Source of the DNA: Nitrospira defluvii
GTDB lineage: Bacteria > Nitrospirota > Nitrospiria > Nitrospirales > Nitrospiraceae
Length of the DNA: 64,000 nt
Reading direction: 5' to 3'
NCBI GenBank assembly: GCA_011525625.1
Contig: WYAX01000015.1
Coordinates: forward strand, 310,001 to 374,000
Positions 1 through 8,830 of this stretch are shown piece after piece (the first letter of the stretch is position 1; every line of letters begins with the position of its first letter). The position numbers and the translations under genes are program-made. A model generated the notes under the pieces. It saw only the letters and a program-made list of their open reading frames with translations, ran no database searches and was not told the DNA's origin.

Positions 1-1
1 C

Positions 2-316
2 GGCGCGCTCTCACTCGGCATGTTGATCAGCATCGTGACCAAAGCCCAGTTGCTGGCCAGCCAGCTCGCCATGGTGGTCACGTTCCTGCCAGCCTTCCTG
101 CTCTCCGGGTTCATGTACGACATCAGCAACATGCCGAACGTGATCCAGGTCCTCACTCATGTGGTGCCGGCCCGATATTTCGTCTCGCTGTTGAAGGGCA
201 TTTATCTCAAAGGGGTCGGACTGGAGCTGCTGATGATGGAGGCGGTGCTCCTGGCCGTCTTCGGCCTGCTCGTGCTCCTGGCCGCCAATCTGGTCTTCAA
301 AAAAAAGATGGCGTGA
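2..316 (+). CDS. ABC-2 type transporter permease, 3' part (5' end outside window)
   Basis: The visible 104 residues are the C-terminal part of an ABC-2 family permease. They hold hydrophobic segments, the typical periplasmic loop with the 'SGFMYDISNMP' element and the 'YFVSLLKGIYLKG' motif before the last membrane helix. The same pattern recurs in the next gene ('SGFVFPIANMP', 'YFLVIIRGIFLKG'), so the two are paired permeases of one exporter of the YbhS/YbhR type, separated by 7 bases. The reading frame is open to the left edge, so the start and any ATPase gene lie outside the window. The substrate cannot be read from the sequence. Confidence 0.85.
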   Translation, partial: GALSLGMLISIVTKAQLLASQLAMVVTFLPAFLLSGFMYDISNMPNVIQVLTHVVPARYFVSLLKGIYLKGVGLELLMMEAVLLAVFGLLVLLAANLVFKKKMA

Positions 317-323
317 GAACACG

Positions 324-1454
324 ATGTTCGAACGGATCAAACAGATGCTGATCAAGGAATTCATCCAGATCCTCCGCGATCCGCGGATGAGGACCGTGAT
401 TTTCGTGATGCCGCTGGTGCAGACACTGGTCTTCGGCTATGCCGTCACCACGGACGTCACGCATATCCCGACTGCAATCTTCGATCTGGACAACAGCCGG
501 GCCAGCCGCGAACTCGTGGCGCGGTTCACCGGGTCCGGCTACTTCGACATGGTGACCTACGTCGATCGGGAAGAAGAGGCCCAACATCTCGTCGATCGCG
601 GATTGGTCAAAGCGGTGCTACGGATAAACAAGGGGTTCGGGGACGAGTTGCGCGCCGCACGGACCGCGCCGCTCCAGATCATCGTGGACGGGACGGATTC
701 CAATACGGCCGGCATCGTGCTCAACTATGCCGGACAGATCGCCGGCCGGTTTAGCGAGACGGTGCTGCAGACCCGCTTTGTCCGGGCGACCGGTCAGCCG
801 GCCGCCCCGGCTCGCGTGGCGCTAGAGACGCGCGCCTGGTTCAACGAAAATCTTGAGTCTCGGAATTTTTACGTCCCCGGCGTCATCGTGCTGATCGTCA
901 CGTTGGTCACCCTCATGCTGTCCAGCATGGCCGTGGTCCGCGAGAAGGAAATCGGCACGATCGAGCAGATCATGGTCACTCCCATCAGACAATCGGAGTT
1001 CATTCTGGGCAAGATGTTGCCGTTTGCGCTGATCGGGTTTGCCGATGTCGTGCTGGTGACTGTGATCGCCGCCTATTGGTTCGACGTTCCGATCAGGGGC
1101 AGTCTGCTGCTGCTCTTCGGTGCGACGAGCCTTTACCTGATGAGCACGCTGGGCATCGGCTTGCTGATCTCGACCATCAGTCGGACACAGCAGCAAGCGA
1201 TGATGAGCGCCTTTTTCTACTACTTCCCCGCCATGCTGCTGTCCGGGTTTGTGTTTCCGATCGCGAACATGCCTGAGACCGTGCAATGGCTGACGTACCT
1301 CAACCCGCTGCGCTACTTTCTCGTCATCATCCGCGGGATCTTTCTGAAAGGGGTGGGGCCCGGGATCCTCTGGCCGCAGATGTTGGCGCTCTTGATTTTG
1401 GGAACGGTGACGTTGTTGGTGGCGGCTCGGCGGTTCCACAAGACCGCTAGCTAG
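324..1454 (+). CDS. ABC-2 type transporter permease
   Basis: A 376-residue inner-membrane permease of the YbhR/YhhJ-like ABC-2 family. It has one N-terminal membrane helix (about residues 22-42), a large periplasmic domain, and a cluster of five C-terminal helices from about residue 190. The C-terminal 'SGFVFPIANMP' and 'IRGIFLKGVG' motifs match the partner permease just upstream, which suggests a heterodimeric exporter. It starts 7 bases after the upstream stop and so is probably co-transcribed. Family assignment is firm. Drug, lipid or polysaccharide export are all possible. Confidence 0.85.
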   Translation: MFERIKQMLIKEFIQILRDPRMRTVIFVMPLVQTLVFGYAVTTDVTHIPTAIFDLDNSRASRELVARFTGSGYFDMVTYVDREEEAQHLVDRGLVKAVLRINKGFGDELRAARTAPLQIIVDGTDSNTAGIVLNYAGQIAGRFSETVLQTRFVRATGQPAAPARVALETRAWFNENLESRNFYVPGVIVLIVTLVTLMLSSMAVVREKEIGTIEQIMVTPIRQSEFILGKMLPFALIGFADVVLVTVIAAYWFDVPIRGSLLLLFGATSLYLMSTLGIGLLISTISRTQQQAMMSAFFYYFPAMLLSGFVFPIANMPETVQWLTYLNPLRYFLVIIRGIFLKGVGPGILWPQMLALLILGTVTLLVAARRFHKTAS

Positions 1455-1460
1455 ACGGAA

Positions 1461-2411
1461 ATGGCTATGTTCTGGAAGACGATAGTCGGGGTGGTCGGCC
1501 TCACTCTCCTGACGATAGGCGGAGTCCGAGCGGAGGACGCTCAGACCACGAAGAACGGCGCTGGACTCGACTGCCGGTATGAGCAGAGTGACGGTGAAAC
1601 GAGCGGTTCCGCATTCCCAAGCGATGACGTGTTCCGCCCCTTGATGGCGGATCCGAAGCAGCCGCAGTTCTTCGCCACCTATCAGTCCGTTCAGCGCAGA
1701 GAGCCCACAAGTACCGTCAAAGGGATCGGGAAGTCTGTGAACGTCGGCTCGGTGGGGTTCGGAGAAAATTTCGGCTTCTACACCAAGCGGCAAGGGTGTA
1801 ATGGTTGGCAGGTGGGCCTGTTGGCCGGGGTGTTTTCACAGTTCAATCTGGATGCGCCGTCTTCGGACTTGATCAATACCGATTACATCGTGGGCATTCC
1901 CGTCACTTGGCGGCGTGGTGACTGGTCGACACGGGTGCGCCTCTACCATCAGAGCAGCCATGTCGGAGACGAATTTCTTTTGGAGAATCCCGCATTCAAT
2001 CGAGTGAACCTCAGTTTCGAAGAGGTTGAGGCGATCCTCTCCTACGACCACCGGTGGGTACGGGTCTATGCAGGCGGAGGCTACTTGCTGCATCGCGAGC
2101 CGGCGGTGTTGGACAGGAATCATGTGCAGTGGGGAATGGAGTTGCGCGGGCCGACGATCGACGCTCCGTTCCTTGAGCGGGGGATACCGGGGCTCCGACT
2201 CACGCCCGTCTTGGGGGCCGACTTCAAAACCTTTGAAGAGTTGCACTGGATCATCAACAGCCATGTCGTGGGCGGGTTCGAGTGGTCCAGGCCTGGCGCA
2301 ACGCGTCGGTTTCGGTTCCTCGTGAACTACTATCGCGGCTTCTATCCCTATGGGCAATTCTTCAACGAGAAGGTCGAGAGCGTCGGCTTTGGGTTCTATT
2401 TGGCTTTTTAG
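1461..2411 (+). CDS. DUF1207-type exported protein
   Basis: 316 residues with a signal peptide (hydrophobic stretch about residues 6-24, cleavage near 'VRAED'). The segment 'FRPLMADPKQPQFFATYQ' and the later alternating, aromatic-rich segments ending in 'GFGFYLAF' resemble the DUF1207 family, whose members look like outer-membrane beta-barrels. A terminal Phe fits an outer-membrane protein. It begins 6 bases after the permease stop, so it may belong to the same transcript and could be an outer-membrane partner of the exporter, but this is inference. No enzymatic motif is visible. Confidence 0.7.
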   Translation: MAMFWKTIVGVVGLTLLTIGGVRAEDAQTTKNGAGLDCRYEQSDGETSGSAFPSDDVFRPLMADPKQPQFFATYQSVQRREPTSTVKGIGKSVNVGSVGFGENFGFYTKRQGCNGWQVGLLAGVFSQFNLDAPSSDLINTDYIVGIPVTWRRGDWSTRVRLYHQSSHVGDEFLLENPAFNRVNLSFEEVEAILSYDHRWVRVYAGGGYLLHREPAVLDRNHVQWGMELRGPTIDAPFLERGIPGLRLTPVLGADFKTFEELHWIINSHVVGGFEWSRPGATRRFRFLVNYYRGFYPYGQFFNEKVESVGFGFYLAF

Positions 2412-2615
2412 GCCAGGGCCGACCGTTCTGAGCCAGAATTGTCCATGGCCGTCTCGCAGGCTTCCGCCATGCCGATCTATGTTGGAACGCTGAAAAGAAC
2501 AGCGATCGGTGAATCCTTCCGTGCGTATGGCGCTCTCAGTAAAAGAAGGATGATCCCATGATGGTCGAATATCCTGTGAGGAGAAGAGGATAGTTCACGT
2601 CTGAGGAGGGTGATA

Positions 2616-3092
2616 ATGGGTAGTAGGTCACGCACGTTGTGTCTGGCAACGATGGGGCTCTGGGTCATGACTCTGGCTGTTGCCGGATGGTTCTTCGTGA
2701 CGGGTTGGACGACGAAGGGGGCGGATGGCCGCACCGAAATCCTATTGGCACCGGTGGAACGCGACCAGATCCTCGCGGAGATGCGACAGCTCCTGAAGGC
2801 GGTAGATGGTGTCGTCCGTAGCCTGGGGGAGGAGCAGCCGAACCTTCAGCAAGCCGAAGCGGCGGCCAGAGCAGCGGGGATGCAGATGGCCGTGGACACG
2901 AGTCCAGCCATCATGGCGAAGCTGCCGCTGTCGTTCAAACAGATGGGCCTGTCCATCCACAAGGACATGGACGCGCTGGCAGATGCGATCGTGAAAAAGG
3001 AGACGCCGCAACAGATTCTACAACGGCTATCGAGCATGACCGCCCGCTGTACGACGTGCCATGATTTGTATCAATTTGGAGCGGGTAAGTAG
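2616..3092 (+). CDS. Membrane-anchored monoheme c-type cytochrome (c'-like)
   Basis: 158 residues. An N-terminal uncleaved helix (about residues 8-30) is followed by a helical periplasmic domain and a single heme-binding CTTCH near the C terminus, the arrangement of cytochrome c'-like helical bundles. The start at 2616 (ATG) is preceded by GAGGAGGG at 2603-2610; an earlier in-frame GTG at 2610 overlaps that ribosome site and is unlikely. A close paralogue lies at 21142-21612 and shares the 'DGRTEILLAP', 'SIHKDMD' and 'SSMTARCT' segments. Role is inferred as electron transfer or ligand sensing in the periplasm. Confidence 0.8.
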   Translation: MGSRSRTLCLATMGLWVMTLAVAGWFFVTGWTTKGADGRTEILLAPVERDQILAEMRQLLKAVDGVVRSLGEEQPNLQQAEAAARAAGMQMAVDTSPAIMAKLPLSFKQMGLSIHKDMDALADAIVKKETPQQILQRLSSMTARCTTCHDLYQFGAGK

Positions 3093-3293
3093 CGGTCAGC
3101 CGGTAGGGAAGATCGTTCGATTGGAGAAATTATAGAGCGGACATCCGAACACGGTTGAATCCATTGCATGCGCGAGGCCTCTCATAGAGTATGCGATCGT
3201 CTTGGACGGATGGCGAGCGCCGCGAAGCGGACTGATCGCCGGTTTCTGCCGCGGGTAATATCGCTCACGGCCATGTGTACAAGGAGGTGCCAG

Positions 3294-3578
3294 ATGAGGT
3301 CCAGAATGATTCTTTCCATCGCAGTGGCTTCAGCCATGTCGTTTCCGGCAGGGATGGCGACCCTCGCATCGGCGCAAGATCGCGACCGCGACCAGCTCAA
3401 AACACAGCAGCAAGTTCAAGATAAGGACAGGTTGCAGACGAAAGACCAACTCAAAGAAAAAGACCAACTCAAGGAGCAGGAACGAACTCGTGAGCGGACT
3501 CGGGAGCAGACTCGTACAGAGCGCCCGGAGAGACCGCAACATGAGAAGGCTGAGCGGCCCGAACGCGGCGGTCGTTGA
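3294..3578 (+). CDS. Small exported highly charged protein
   Basis: 94 residues with a clear signal peptide (hydrophobic about residues 5-27, ending 'LASAQ'), followed by a mature region made almost wholly of D, K, Q, R, E and T. It includes short repeats such as 'KDQLKEKDQLKEQ' and 'RTRERTREQTRTE', so it is probably disordered or a charged helix. The ATG at 3294 follows AAGGAGG at 3281-3287. An upstream in-frame extension to 3168 has no good ribosome site and no protein-like composition. I do not recognise a family. A GC-rich hairpin follows at 3606-3637. Confidence 0.65.
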   Translation: MRSRMILSIAVASAMSFPAGMATLASAQDRDRDQLKTQQQVQDKDRLQTKDQLKEKDQLKEQERTRERTREQTRTERPERPQHEKAERPERGGR

Positions 3579-3605
3579 GTGCGGAGAGGTCTCTGAGGTG
3601 ACTTG

Positions 3606-3637
3606 GCGCGACGCCTGCTCCTAGAGGGGCGTCGCGC
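3606..3637 (+). terminator. Perfect 10-bp GC-rich hairpin after 3294-3578 gene
   Basis: GCGCGACGCC at 3606-3615 pairs perfectly with GGCGTCGCGC at 3628-3637 across a 12-base loop, 28 bases after a stop codon. There is no U-tract, so it may be a Rho-assisted terminator or mRNA-stabilising hairpin and not a canonical intrinsic terminator. Confidence 0.4.
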
Positions 3638-3684
3638 GTGAGGGCGGGTGTGGGAATGAGTTCAGCGAGCGCAGGAATCTCCCG

Positions 3685-4602
3685 ATGCGATGGGAGATTG
3701 TCAAAGTGGTGAGACGGTCGATCGCTGTGGGTCTGGCACGGGTTTTTCTCGTGATGGCGTTGTATTTCATCGGGCAAACAGCGATTGGGTGGACGGCGGC
3801 TGAAGCGGACGGGCCGCCTCAACCGGCCCCTCAATGGCGTGTCATCGCCACAGTGAATTATTCGAGCGGTTCCTACGGGACGGATTCCAGGACGAATATT
3901 CTCTATGCGCCCATGACTGTCAGGAGGGTCTTTCGGGATGGCGATGTAAGCTTAACGATTCCCTTTCTCAGCATCTCCGGCACCGGTGCCGTTCGACTGG
4001 TAGGTGGCGTTCCCACGCGAACAAGCAGTGCCATTGCCGGGCCGGTGGGAACCCTCGCCGCGGTGTCCAGAGGCGGCAAAGGGCCCGGTGCGAGTCCCTT
4101 GGCCGCCGCCACAACCGACAGCGGGCTCGGCGACATGATTCTCCGTGGCCGCTATTATCTGATCGAGGAAAGTTCCGTCATGCCGCTCGTAGCGGTCACT
4201 GGCCGGGTGAAATTGCCGACCGCGGATGCAGACCGAGGGCTCGGCACGGGGGAGTTCGATGAAGGGGTTGGAGTGGAACTGACCAAGACCCTCGCGGAGC
4301 GCTGGCTGGCCTATCTTGACGGAGGCTACACCCTGATCGGCGATGCGCCAGGCACCAACTTCAATAATCAGTGGTGGTATGACGTCGGTGTCGGGTATGA
4401 CGTGACGGAAAGCCTCCACATGAGTGTCTTTTATGAAGAGTACCGCGCATTGGTCAATACGGTGAATAACGCTCGTGACTTATTGGCTGTGGCGAATTAT
4501 GTTGTGGACGACACCGTGCATCTCACCGGGTCGTTGCTGGTGGGACTGTCGAACGGCGCGCCGAATTACGGATTGGGCGGAGGGGTCAGATTCCGGTTTT
4601 AA
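3685..4602 (+). CDS. Outer-membrane beta-barrel protein (transporter-like)
   Basis: 305 residues. An N-terminal signal region (hydrophobic about residues 14-38) is followed by alternating polar/aromatic strands ('WRVIATVNYSSGSY', 'GDMILRGRYYL', 'WLAYLDGGYTLIG', 'WWYDVGVGYDVT') and a C terminus ending in 'GGVRFRF', a classic terminal-Phe outer-membrane signature. The pattern resembles the MetA-pathway (phenol degradation) outer-membrane family. Segments rich in Gly/Ala around residues 105-145 may be an extracellular or plug loop. Substrate unknown. Confidence 0.65.
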   Translation: MRWEIVKVVRRSIAVGLARVFLVMALYFIGQTAIGWTAAEADGPPQPAPQWRVIATVNYSSGSYGTDSRTNILYAPMTVRRVFRDGDVSLTIPFLSISGTGAVRLVGGVPTRTSSAIAGPVGTLAAVSRGGKGPGASPLAAATTDSGLGDMILRGRYYLIEESSVMPLVAVTGRVKLPTADADRGLGTGEFDEGVGVELTKTLAERWLAYLDGGYTLIGDAPGTNFNNQWWYDVGVGYDVTESLHMSVFYEEYRALVNTVNNARDLLAVANYVVDDTVHLTGSLLVGLSNGAPNYGLGGGVRFRF

Positions 4603-4681
4603 TGGAAGGCCGCGTAGGCCGCGCGGTACTCAAGTGCCGCCTCACGAACGTCGCGCAATGTAGAGCCAAAGGAGGCGAACC

Positions 4682-5020
4682 ATGGAAGTGGTCAATGCAC
4701 GAGAGGCCGATCTCACTGAGAATCCCCATCAGGTCAAGGCGAGTCGGTTGTACGACACGGAGCATGCCCAGGTTGTTCATATCACGTTGGAACCGGGGGA
4801 ATCGCTCAAGAAGCATGTTACGCCTGTCGATGTGTTTTTTTATGTCCTGGAAGGGAGAGGGATCATCGAGATTGGTGACGACACAAAAGAAGTCGGGCCG
4901 GACATGCTCATCCCAAGCCCCGCTCGAATTCCGCACAGGTGGTCCAACCGGAGCGACAAACCGTTTCGCGTGTTGGTCGTCAAGGTTCCGCGCCCGACCG
5001 AAGCCACGAAGTTGCTGTGA
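4682..5020 (+). CDS. Cupin-domain protein
   Basis: 112 residues forming a single small cupin barrel. Motif 1 is seen as 'KKHVTPVDVFFYVLEGRG' and motif 2 as 'PARIPHRWSNRSDKP'. The first metal-ligand set is incomplete (one His, no second H in the usual HxH), while the second His is present. An excellent ribosome site AAAGGAGG precedes the ATG at 4682. A different, more complete small cupin is at 34417-34743. Cupins of this size are often sensors or small isomerases; function is open. Confidence 0.8.
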   Translation: MEVVNAREADLTENPHQVKASRLYDTEHAQVVHITLEPGESLKKHVTPVDVFFYVLEGRGIIEIGDDTKEVGPDMLIPSPARIPHRWSNRSDKPFRVLVVKVPRPTEATKLL

Positions 5021-5242
5021 GAGACCGGTCAGGCGAGGCCTTCTCAATAGGCTATCGAGAAATTATACTGCTCGCCCATAGCGAGCCATGCGTGGCTTTG
5101 TAAAGAAGCGTGGAACATCAGTCCGCTCCATGTTCGTGAGGACAGCCCTCCTCGATAGGCGTCCGCTCTAGACCTTGTGATTCGTGAGGTAGGACCGGTC
5201 AAGCGCCTGGGCACATTCAATTGCGAGGGAGGTTGCGGGGAT

Positions 5243-6937
5243 ATGTCGGCGGGAAGAGTGATGAGTCAGGAAGGTTCGGGGAGAGGGCAGCCGTGGAGTT
5301 TTGCCAGTCGGCAGTACCTCGAGTTGTTGGTGCTGGCGCTGGTCAGCGTCTGGGCATTTTTTACGAATCTGCAGTTTTCGCTGCTGGAAGGCAGCGAAGG
5401 GCTCTATGCGGGTATCGCGGGTGAAATGGGGCGGCGGCAGGAGTTCTTCGACCTGACGTATCAAGGCGAACCCTATTTCAACAAACCCCCGTTGTTTTTT
5501 TGGATGCTCCACCTGTCGACGTGGCTGTGGGGCGATCATGAAATCGCGTTGCGGCTGCCGGGCTCTCTTGCGGCGGTCGGGACGGTGGCGCTCGTCTATG
5601 TCTTGGGGACGAGGTTGGTGTCCTCAACCGCGGGCTTCTGGGCGGCGTTGGTCGTCGTCACCAGTCATGTCTTTCTCTGGTACGGACGGCGCGTGCTGTT
5701 TGATTCGACCTTGACGTTCCTCGTCACGCTGGCCTTGTTCGCCTGGGTGCAGGTGCAGTTCTTGGGCCGCAGTTCACGCTGGTATGTGCTGGCGTTTCTC
5801 AGCATGGCGCTCGGGGCGATGCTGAAGGAGATGCACGGGTTTTTCCTTCCGCTGCTTGTGATGGCTACCTATGCCGTGATCCAACGCGATACGCGGATGC
5901 TGAAAGACCGGTGGTTCTGGGCCGGATTGGGGCTGGCCTTTGCGATGATGGCCGGATACGCATCCATGCTGGGATCGGGGTATCAGCATCATTTTAAGGT
6001 CCTGAGCGCGATCGGGTCCGTGTGGAACAGCGGCTTGGCCGGCTCCATCGGCATGGCGCGGGACGGCCATCCGCTCTATTGGTATCTCGGGATGATGTGG
6101 GCCGACTTCTTCCCCTGGTGTGCCCTGCTGCCGTCGGCCCTGCTGTTACTCTGGGCGCAACGCCCGCTCCGGGCCCATCCGACCGAATTGCTGTTGCTCG
6201 TCTGGGTGCTCAGCCTCTTCACGGCCTTCAGTCTGGCCACGCTCAAGCGCGAGCCCTATCTGATGACGATCGTGCCGGGGATCGGGCTGATGATCGGCTA
6301 TTTCTACCATCGGATGTTCGAGACCACCGACGCATCCCGTGCAATGACCCCGTTGTTGAAGGTGCTGCTCGTCGTCTTGGCGCTCGTGTTCGGGGCCGGC
6401 ATGTTTTTCGGCGCGGCTCCGTTGCGGAAGCGCTGGCTGGTCTCCTCGCCGGTGGTTTCACCCGTATTCATCATGACGATCGTGGCGCTGTCCGGCACGC
6501 TGCTCTATGCGGTGGCGAAGGCGCGCCTGCAGCTCGCGCTTCAGCTGGTGGGGGTGCTTGCGGCGGCCTATGTCGTGCTGGTGGTGAACTACGTGTTTCC
6601 GGCGATCGACCAGGCCGCCTCGCCGCGCAAGGCGACAGAAGAGATCAAGGCCATGGCGCGAGAAGCCGGTCCGGCTCTGTTCATGTATATCCCCGGCTGG
6701 CCGAAGAATGAGGATGCCCTCTATTACCTGAAGCGGGACAACGTGGTGCCGGAGTTGCCGACTCCTGATGCGGTCCGTGAGGCCGTGCGCCGACAGGGGC
6801 CAGTCAGAATCATCACGGAGGAGCAACACATGCAGTCGTTGCAGCAGTCTGCCGGACTGCGCGTCGAGCGACTGCATGAATTTCCGCAGCCGAGCCGAAA
6901 ACATCTGTTTCTCCTGTCCGTGAGCGCACAGGAATAA
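5243..6937 (+). CDS. Glycosyltransferase family 39 (ArnT/PMT-like) membrane protein
   Basis: A polytopic membrane protein of about 564 residues. The N-terminal domain has the GT39-type acidic loop (the 'EGSEGLYAGIAGEM' region, where the catalytic acidic residue is expected) followed by 'YFNKPPLFFWM', which matches the conserved 'KPPL' element of ArnT-like transferases. Ten or more hydrophobic helices follow, then a soluble C-terminal domain from about residue 460. This family transfers sugars from polyprenyl-phosphate donors to lipids or proteins at the periplasmic face. The start is uncertain: ATG 5243 or 5261; an earlier GTG at 5177 gives an unconvincing N terminus. Confidence 0.85.
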   Translation: MSAGRVMSQEGSGRGQPWSFASRQYLELLVLALVSVWAFFTNLQFSLLEGSEGLYAGIAGEMGRRQEFFDLTYQGEPYFNKPPLFFWMLHLSTWLWGDHEIALRLPGSLAAVGTVALVYVLGTRLVSSTAGFWAALVVVTSHVFLWYGRRVLFDSTLTFLVTLALFAWVQVQFLGRSSRWYVLAFLSMALGAMLKEMHGFFLPLLVMATYAVIQRDTRMLKDRWFWAGLGLAFAMMAGYASMLGSGYQHHFKVLSAIGSVWNSGLAGSIGMARDGHPLYWYLGMMWADFFPWCALLPSALLLLWAQRPLRAHPTELLLLVWVLSLFTAFSLATLKREPYLMTIVPGIGLMIGYFYHRMFETTDASRAMTPLLKVLLVVLALVFGAGMFFGAAPLRKRWLVSSPVVSPVFIMTIVALSGTLLYAVAKARLQLALQLVGVLAAAYVVLVVNYVFPAIDQAASPRKATEEIKAMAREAGPALFMYIPGWPKNEDALYYLKRDNVVPELPTPDAVREAVRRQGPVRIITEEQHMQSLQQSAGLRVERLHEFPQPSRKHLFLLSVSAQE

Positions 6938-7219
6938 CCGAGGTGATCAGGAGCCTGCTCCTGTTGCATTCTGCCACAGGCATACAGGCCTCCTCTGTAG
7001 CAGACCTCCCCGCTTATCACGTTGTCTCATGAACAGGCGATTTCCGACCAGCCGCGACTCTGCACGGTTTCCGCCATCCCTGTTGTCGTGGTGAGGGGGC
7101 TCCATCCTTGCACTCATCAGGCGCACAACCTCTCTGGTGAGGTTCACGGTCTGCTTGCCAAGGGAGTGAGTCATCGGTGCGACACTGCTCGAAACGGGAG
7201 GAAGCACCAAGGAGCCTGC

Positions 7220-7645
7220 ATGCATCCTATTCATCCGATGGTCGTCCACTTTCCTATTGCCTTGCTGTTGACGAGCACCCTGTTTGATGCGTTGGCGTTC
7301 CGATGGCGGAGCCAACAGTTTCGGGATACCAGCTTGTCTCTGCTGGTGCTCGGCGTCCTGGCGGCAGCGGTGGCGGTGCTCACGGGGCATGTGGCTGAAG
7401 ACGCGGTTGAACGAAGCGGAATCCCGAAGCAGGCCATTGAAATGCATGAGGAGCTCGGGGACTCGGTATTCTGGGTGTTTCTCGGCCTACTGAGCTTGCG
7501 ACTGGTGTCCTATTGGGGGTTCATGCGGGAGCGTCCTGCACTGGTGCTGGTGCTTGGCTGTGCCGGGTCGCTGCTGCTGCTGGTCGCCGCTTATTTTGGC
7601 GGGGATCTGGTCTATCGCTACGGAGCTGGAGTCATGCCACGATGA
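7220..7645 (+). CDS. DUF2231-type membrane protein
   Basis: 141 residues with four hydrophobic helices. The start 'MHPIHPMVVHFPIALL' has the conserved His-Pro pattern of the DUF2231 family, which may bind heme. A later His (about 73) sits in 'EMHEELGDS'. ATG 7220 follows AAGGAG at 7209-7214; in-frame upstream sequence to 7022 is not protein-like. The stop overlaps the ATG of the next gene (ATGA at 7642-7645), so the two are translationally coupled. Confidence 0.8.
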   Translation: MHPIHPMVVHFPIALLLTSTLFDALAFRWRSQQFRDTSLSLLVLGVLAAAVAVLTGHVAEDAVERSGIPKQAIEMHEELGDSVFWVFLGLLSLRLVSYWGFMRERPALVLVLGCAGSLLLLVAAYFGGDLVYRYGAGVMPR

Positions 7646-8811
7646 ATACCAGAGATGTCATCCATCGAATCGTCATGGCCTTGCTCATATCCACGGCGTC
7701 GCCTGTGGCCTTTGCCGATGACGCGGTCCCGCGATCGCCGTGGGGTGATCGAGCCGTGTTGAGGGCGGGACAGGTGGTGCAGGGCGACTATTTCGCGTCC
7801 GGACCCCGCGTGGAAATCTCCGGGATCGTCAATGGCGATCTCTATGCGGCCGGCGGCGACGTGATGATCGATGGCGTCGTCAACGGGGATGTGATCGTCG
7901 CCGGGGCCAAGGTCATCCTGTCGGGCACAGTGGCTCAGGATGCACGAGTGATAGGTGTCCAAGTCACCGTCAGCGGCACGATCGGGAGAAATGCCACCTT
8001 AGCCGGAGCGGATCTTCATCTGACCGAGACGGCAAAGATTCGCGAGAACCTCATCGCCGGCGGCGTGCATGTTCAGTTGGAGGGACCGATCGGTCGCGAT
8101 GCGCGGGTGGGGGCTTGGCGGGCGACGCTGTCCAATGAGATCGGTCGCGACCTGATCGTGGCGGCGGAGTCCGTCCGCCTGACCTCGAACGCGTCGGTGG
8201 GTGGCCGGTTGCGATATTGGGGGGAGGCGGCTCCCTCGATCGACGAAGAAGCCACGGTTCGCGGACCGATCACCCGCCGCCCGTTGCCGGAGGGCTGGAG
8301 CATGGAACGGGCTCGTCAGGGAATCGTCGGAGCGCGGGTGCTGGCGGCTGTCGTCGGTTTTCTGTCCACGCTGATTCTGGGGCTGATCCTCTTGCGAGTC
8401 TATCCCCTCTTCTCACACCGCGTGACGACGACGATACGGGATCGGCCGGGCGCGTCGCTGGGAGTAGGCACTGCGGTGTTGTTCGTCACACCCATTGCTG
8501 CCTTGAGTCTGGTGGTCACGCTGCTGGCCCTCCCGGTGGGAGTGATTCTGTTGGCGATGTACGGGGTGACAGTCTACCTGGCACGGATTTACACCATGAT
8601 CTATATCGGGCAGCGCCTGCTTCGTCATGAGGACGAGACGACATCTTCGACCATGCCGTTCATGGTGGGGCTCGTGCTCTATTCCCTCCTGTCGCTGGTG
8701 CCGGTGGTCGGCGGCTTGGTGACGCTTGGCACCGTGCTCTTCGGACTGGGAGCGTTGCTGATCGCCAAGAAGGACCTGATTGTCGGGTTACGGGAGCAGC
8801 AACAGGTGTGA
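7642..8811 (+). CDS. Bactofilin-like polymer-forming protein with C-terminal membrane domain
   Basis: 389 residues. A signal peptide (about residues 1-24) is followed by a beta-helix-like region of repeated 'G.VNGDVIVAGA' type turns (about residues 45-200), resembling the polymer-forming/bactofilin fold. The last 170 residues hold four or five membrane helices. Combining an exported beta-helical domain with a membrane anchor suggests a surface or envelope scaffold. It overlaps the DUF2231 gene by 4 bases. The precise role is unknown. Confidence 0.75.
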   Translation: MNTRDVIHRIVMALLISTASPVAFADDAVPRSPWGDRAVLRAGQVVQGDYFASGPRVEISGIVNGDLYAAGGDVMIDGVVNGDVIVAGAKVILSGTVAQDARVIGVQVTVSGTIGRNATLAGADLHLTETAKIRENLIAGGVHVQLEGPIGRDARVGAWRATLSNEIGRDLIVAAESVRLTSNASVGGRLRYWGEAAPSIDEEATVRGPITRRPLPEGWSMERARQGIVGARVLAAVVGFLSTLILGLILLRVYPLFSHRVTTTIRDRPGASLGVGTAVLFVTPIAALSLVVTLLALPVGVILLAMYGVTVYLARIYTMIYIGQRLLRHEDETTSSTMPFMVGLVLYSLLSLVPVVGGLVTLGTVLFGLGALLIAKKDLIVGLREQQQV

Positions 8812-8830
8812 CGCGCGCAGCGCAGCAAGC

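Noticed and set aside
822-1793. Long minus-strand open frame (about 323 codons)
   Set aside because: It is antisense to the ABC permease and DUF1207 gene, has an implausible composition (very rich in H, Q, D, R) and no ribosome site; typical shadow frame in GC-rich DNA.
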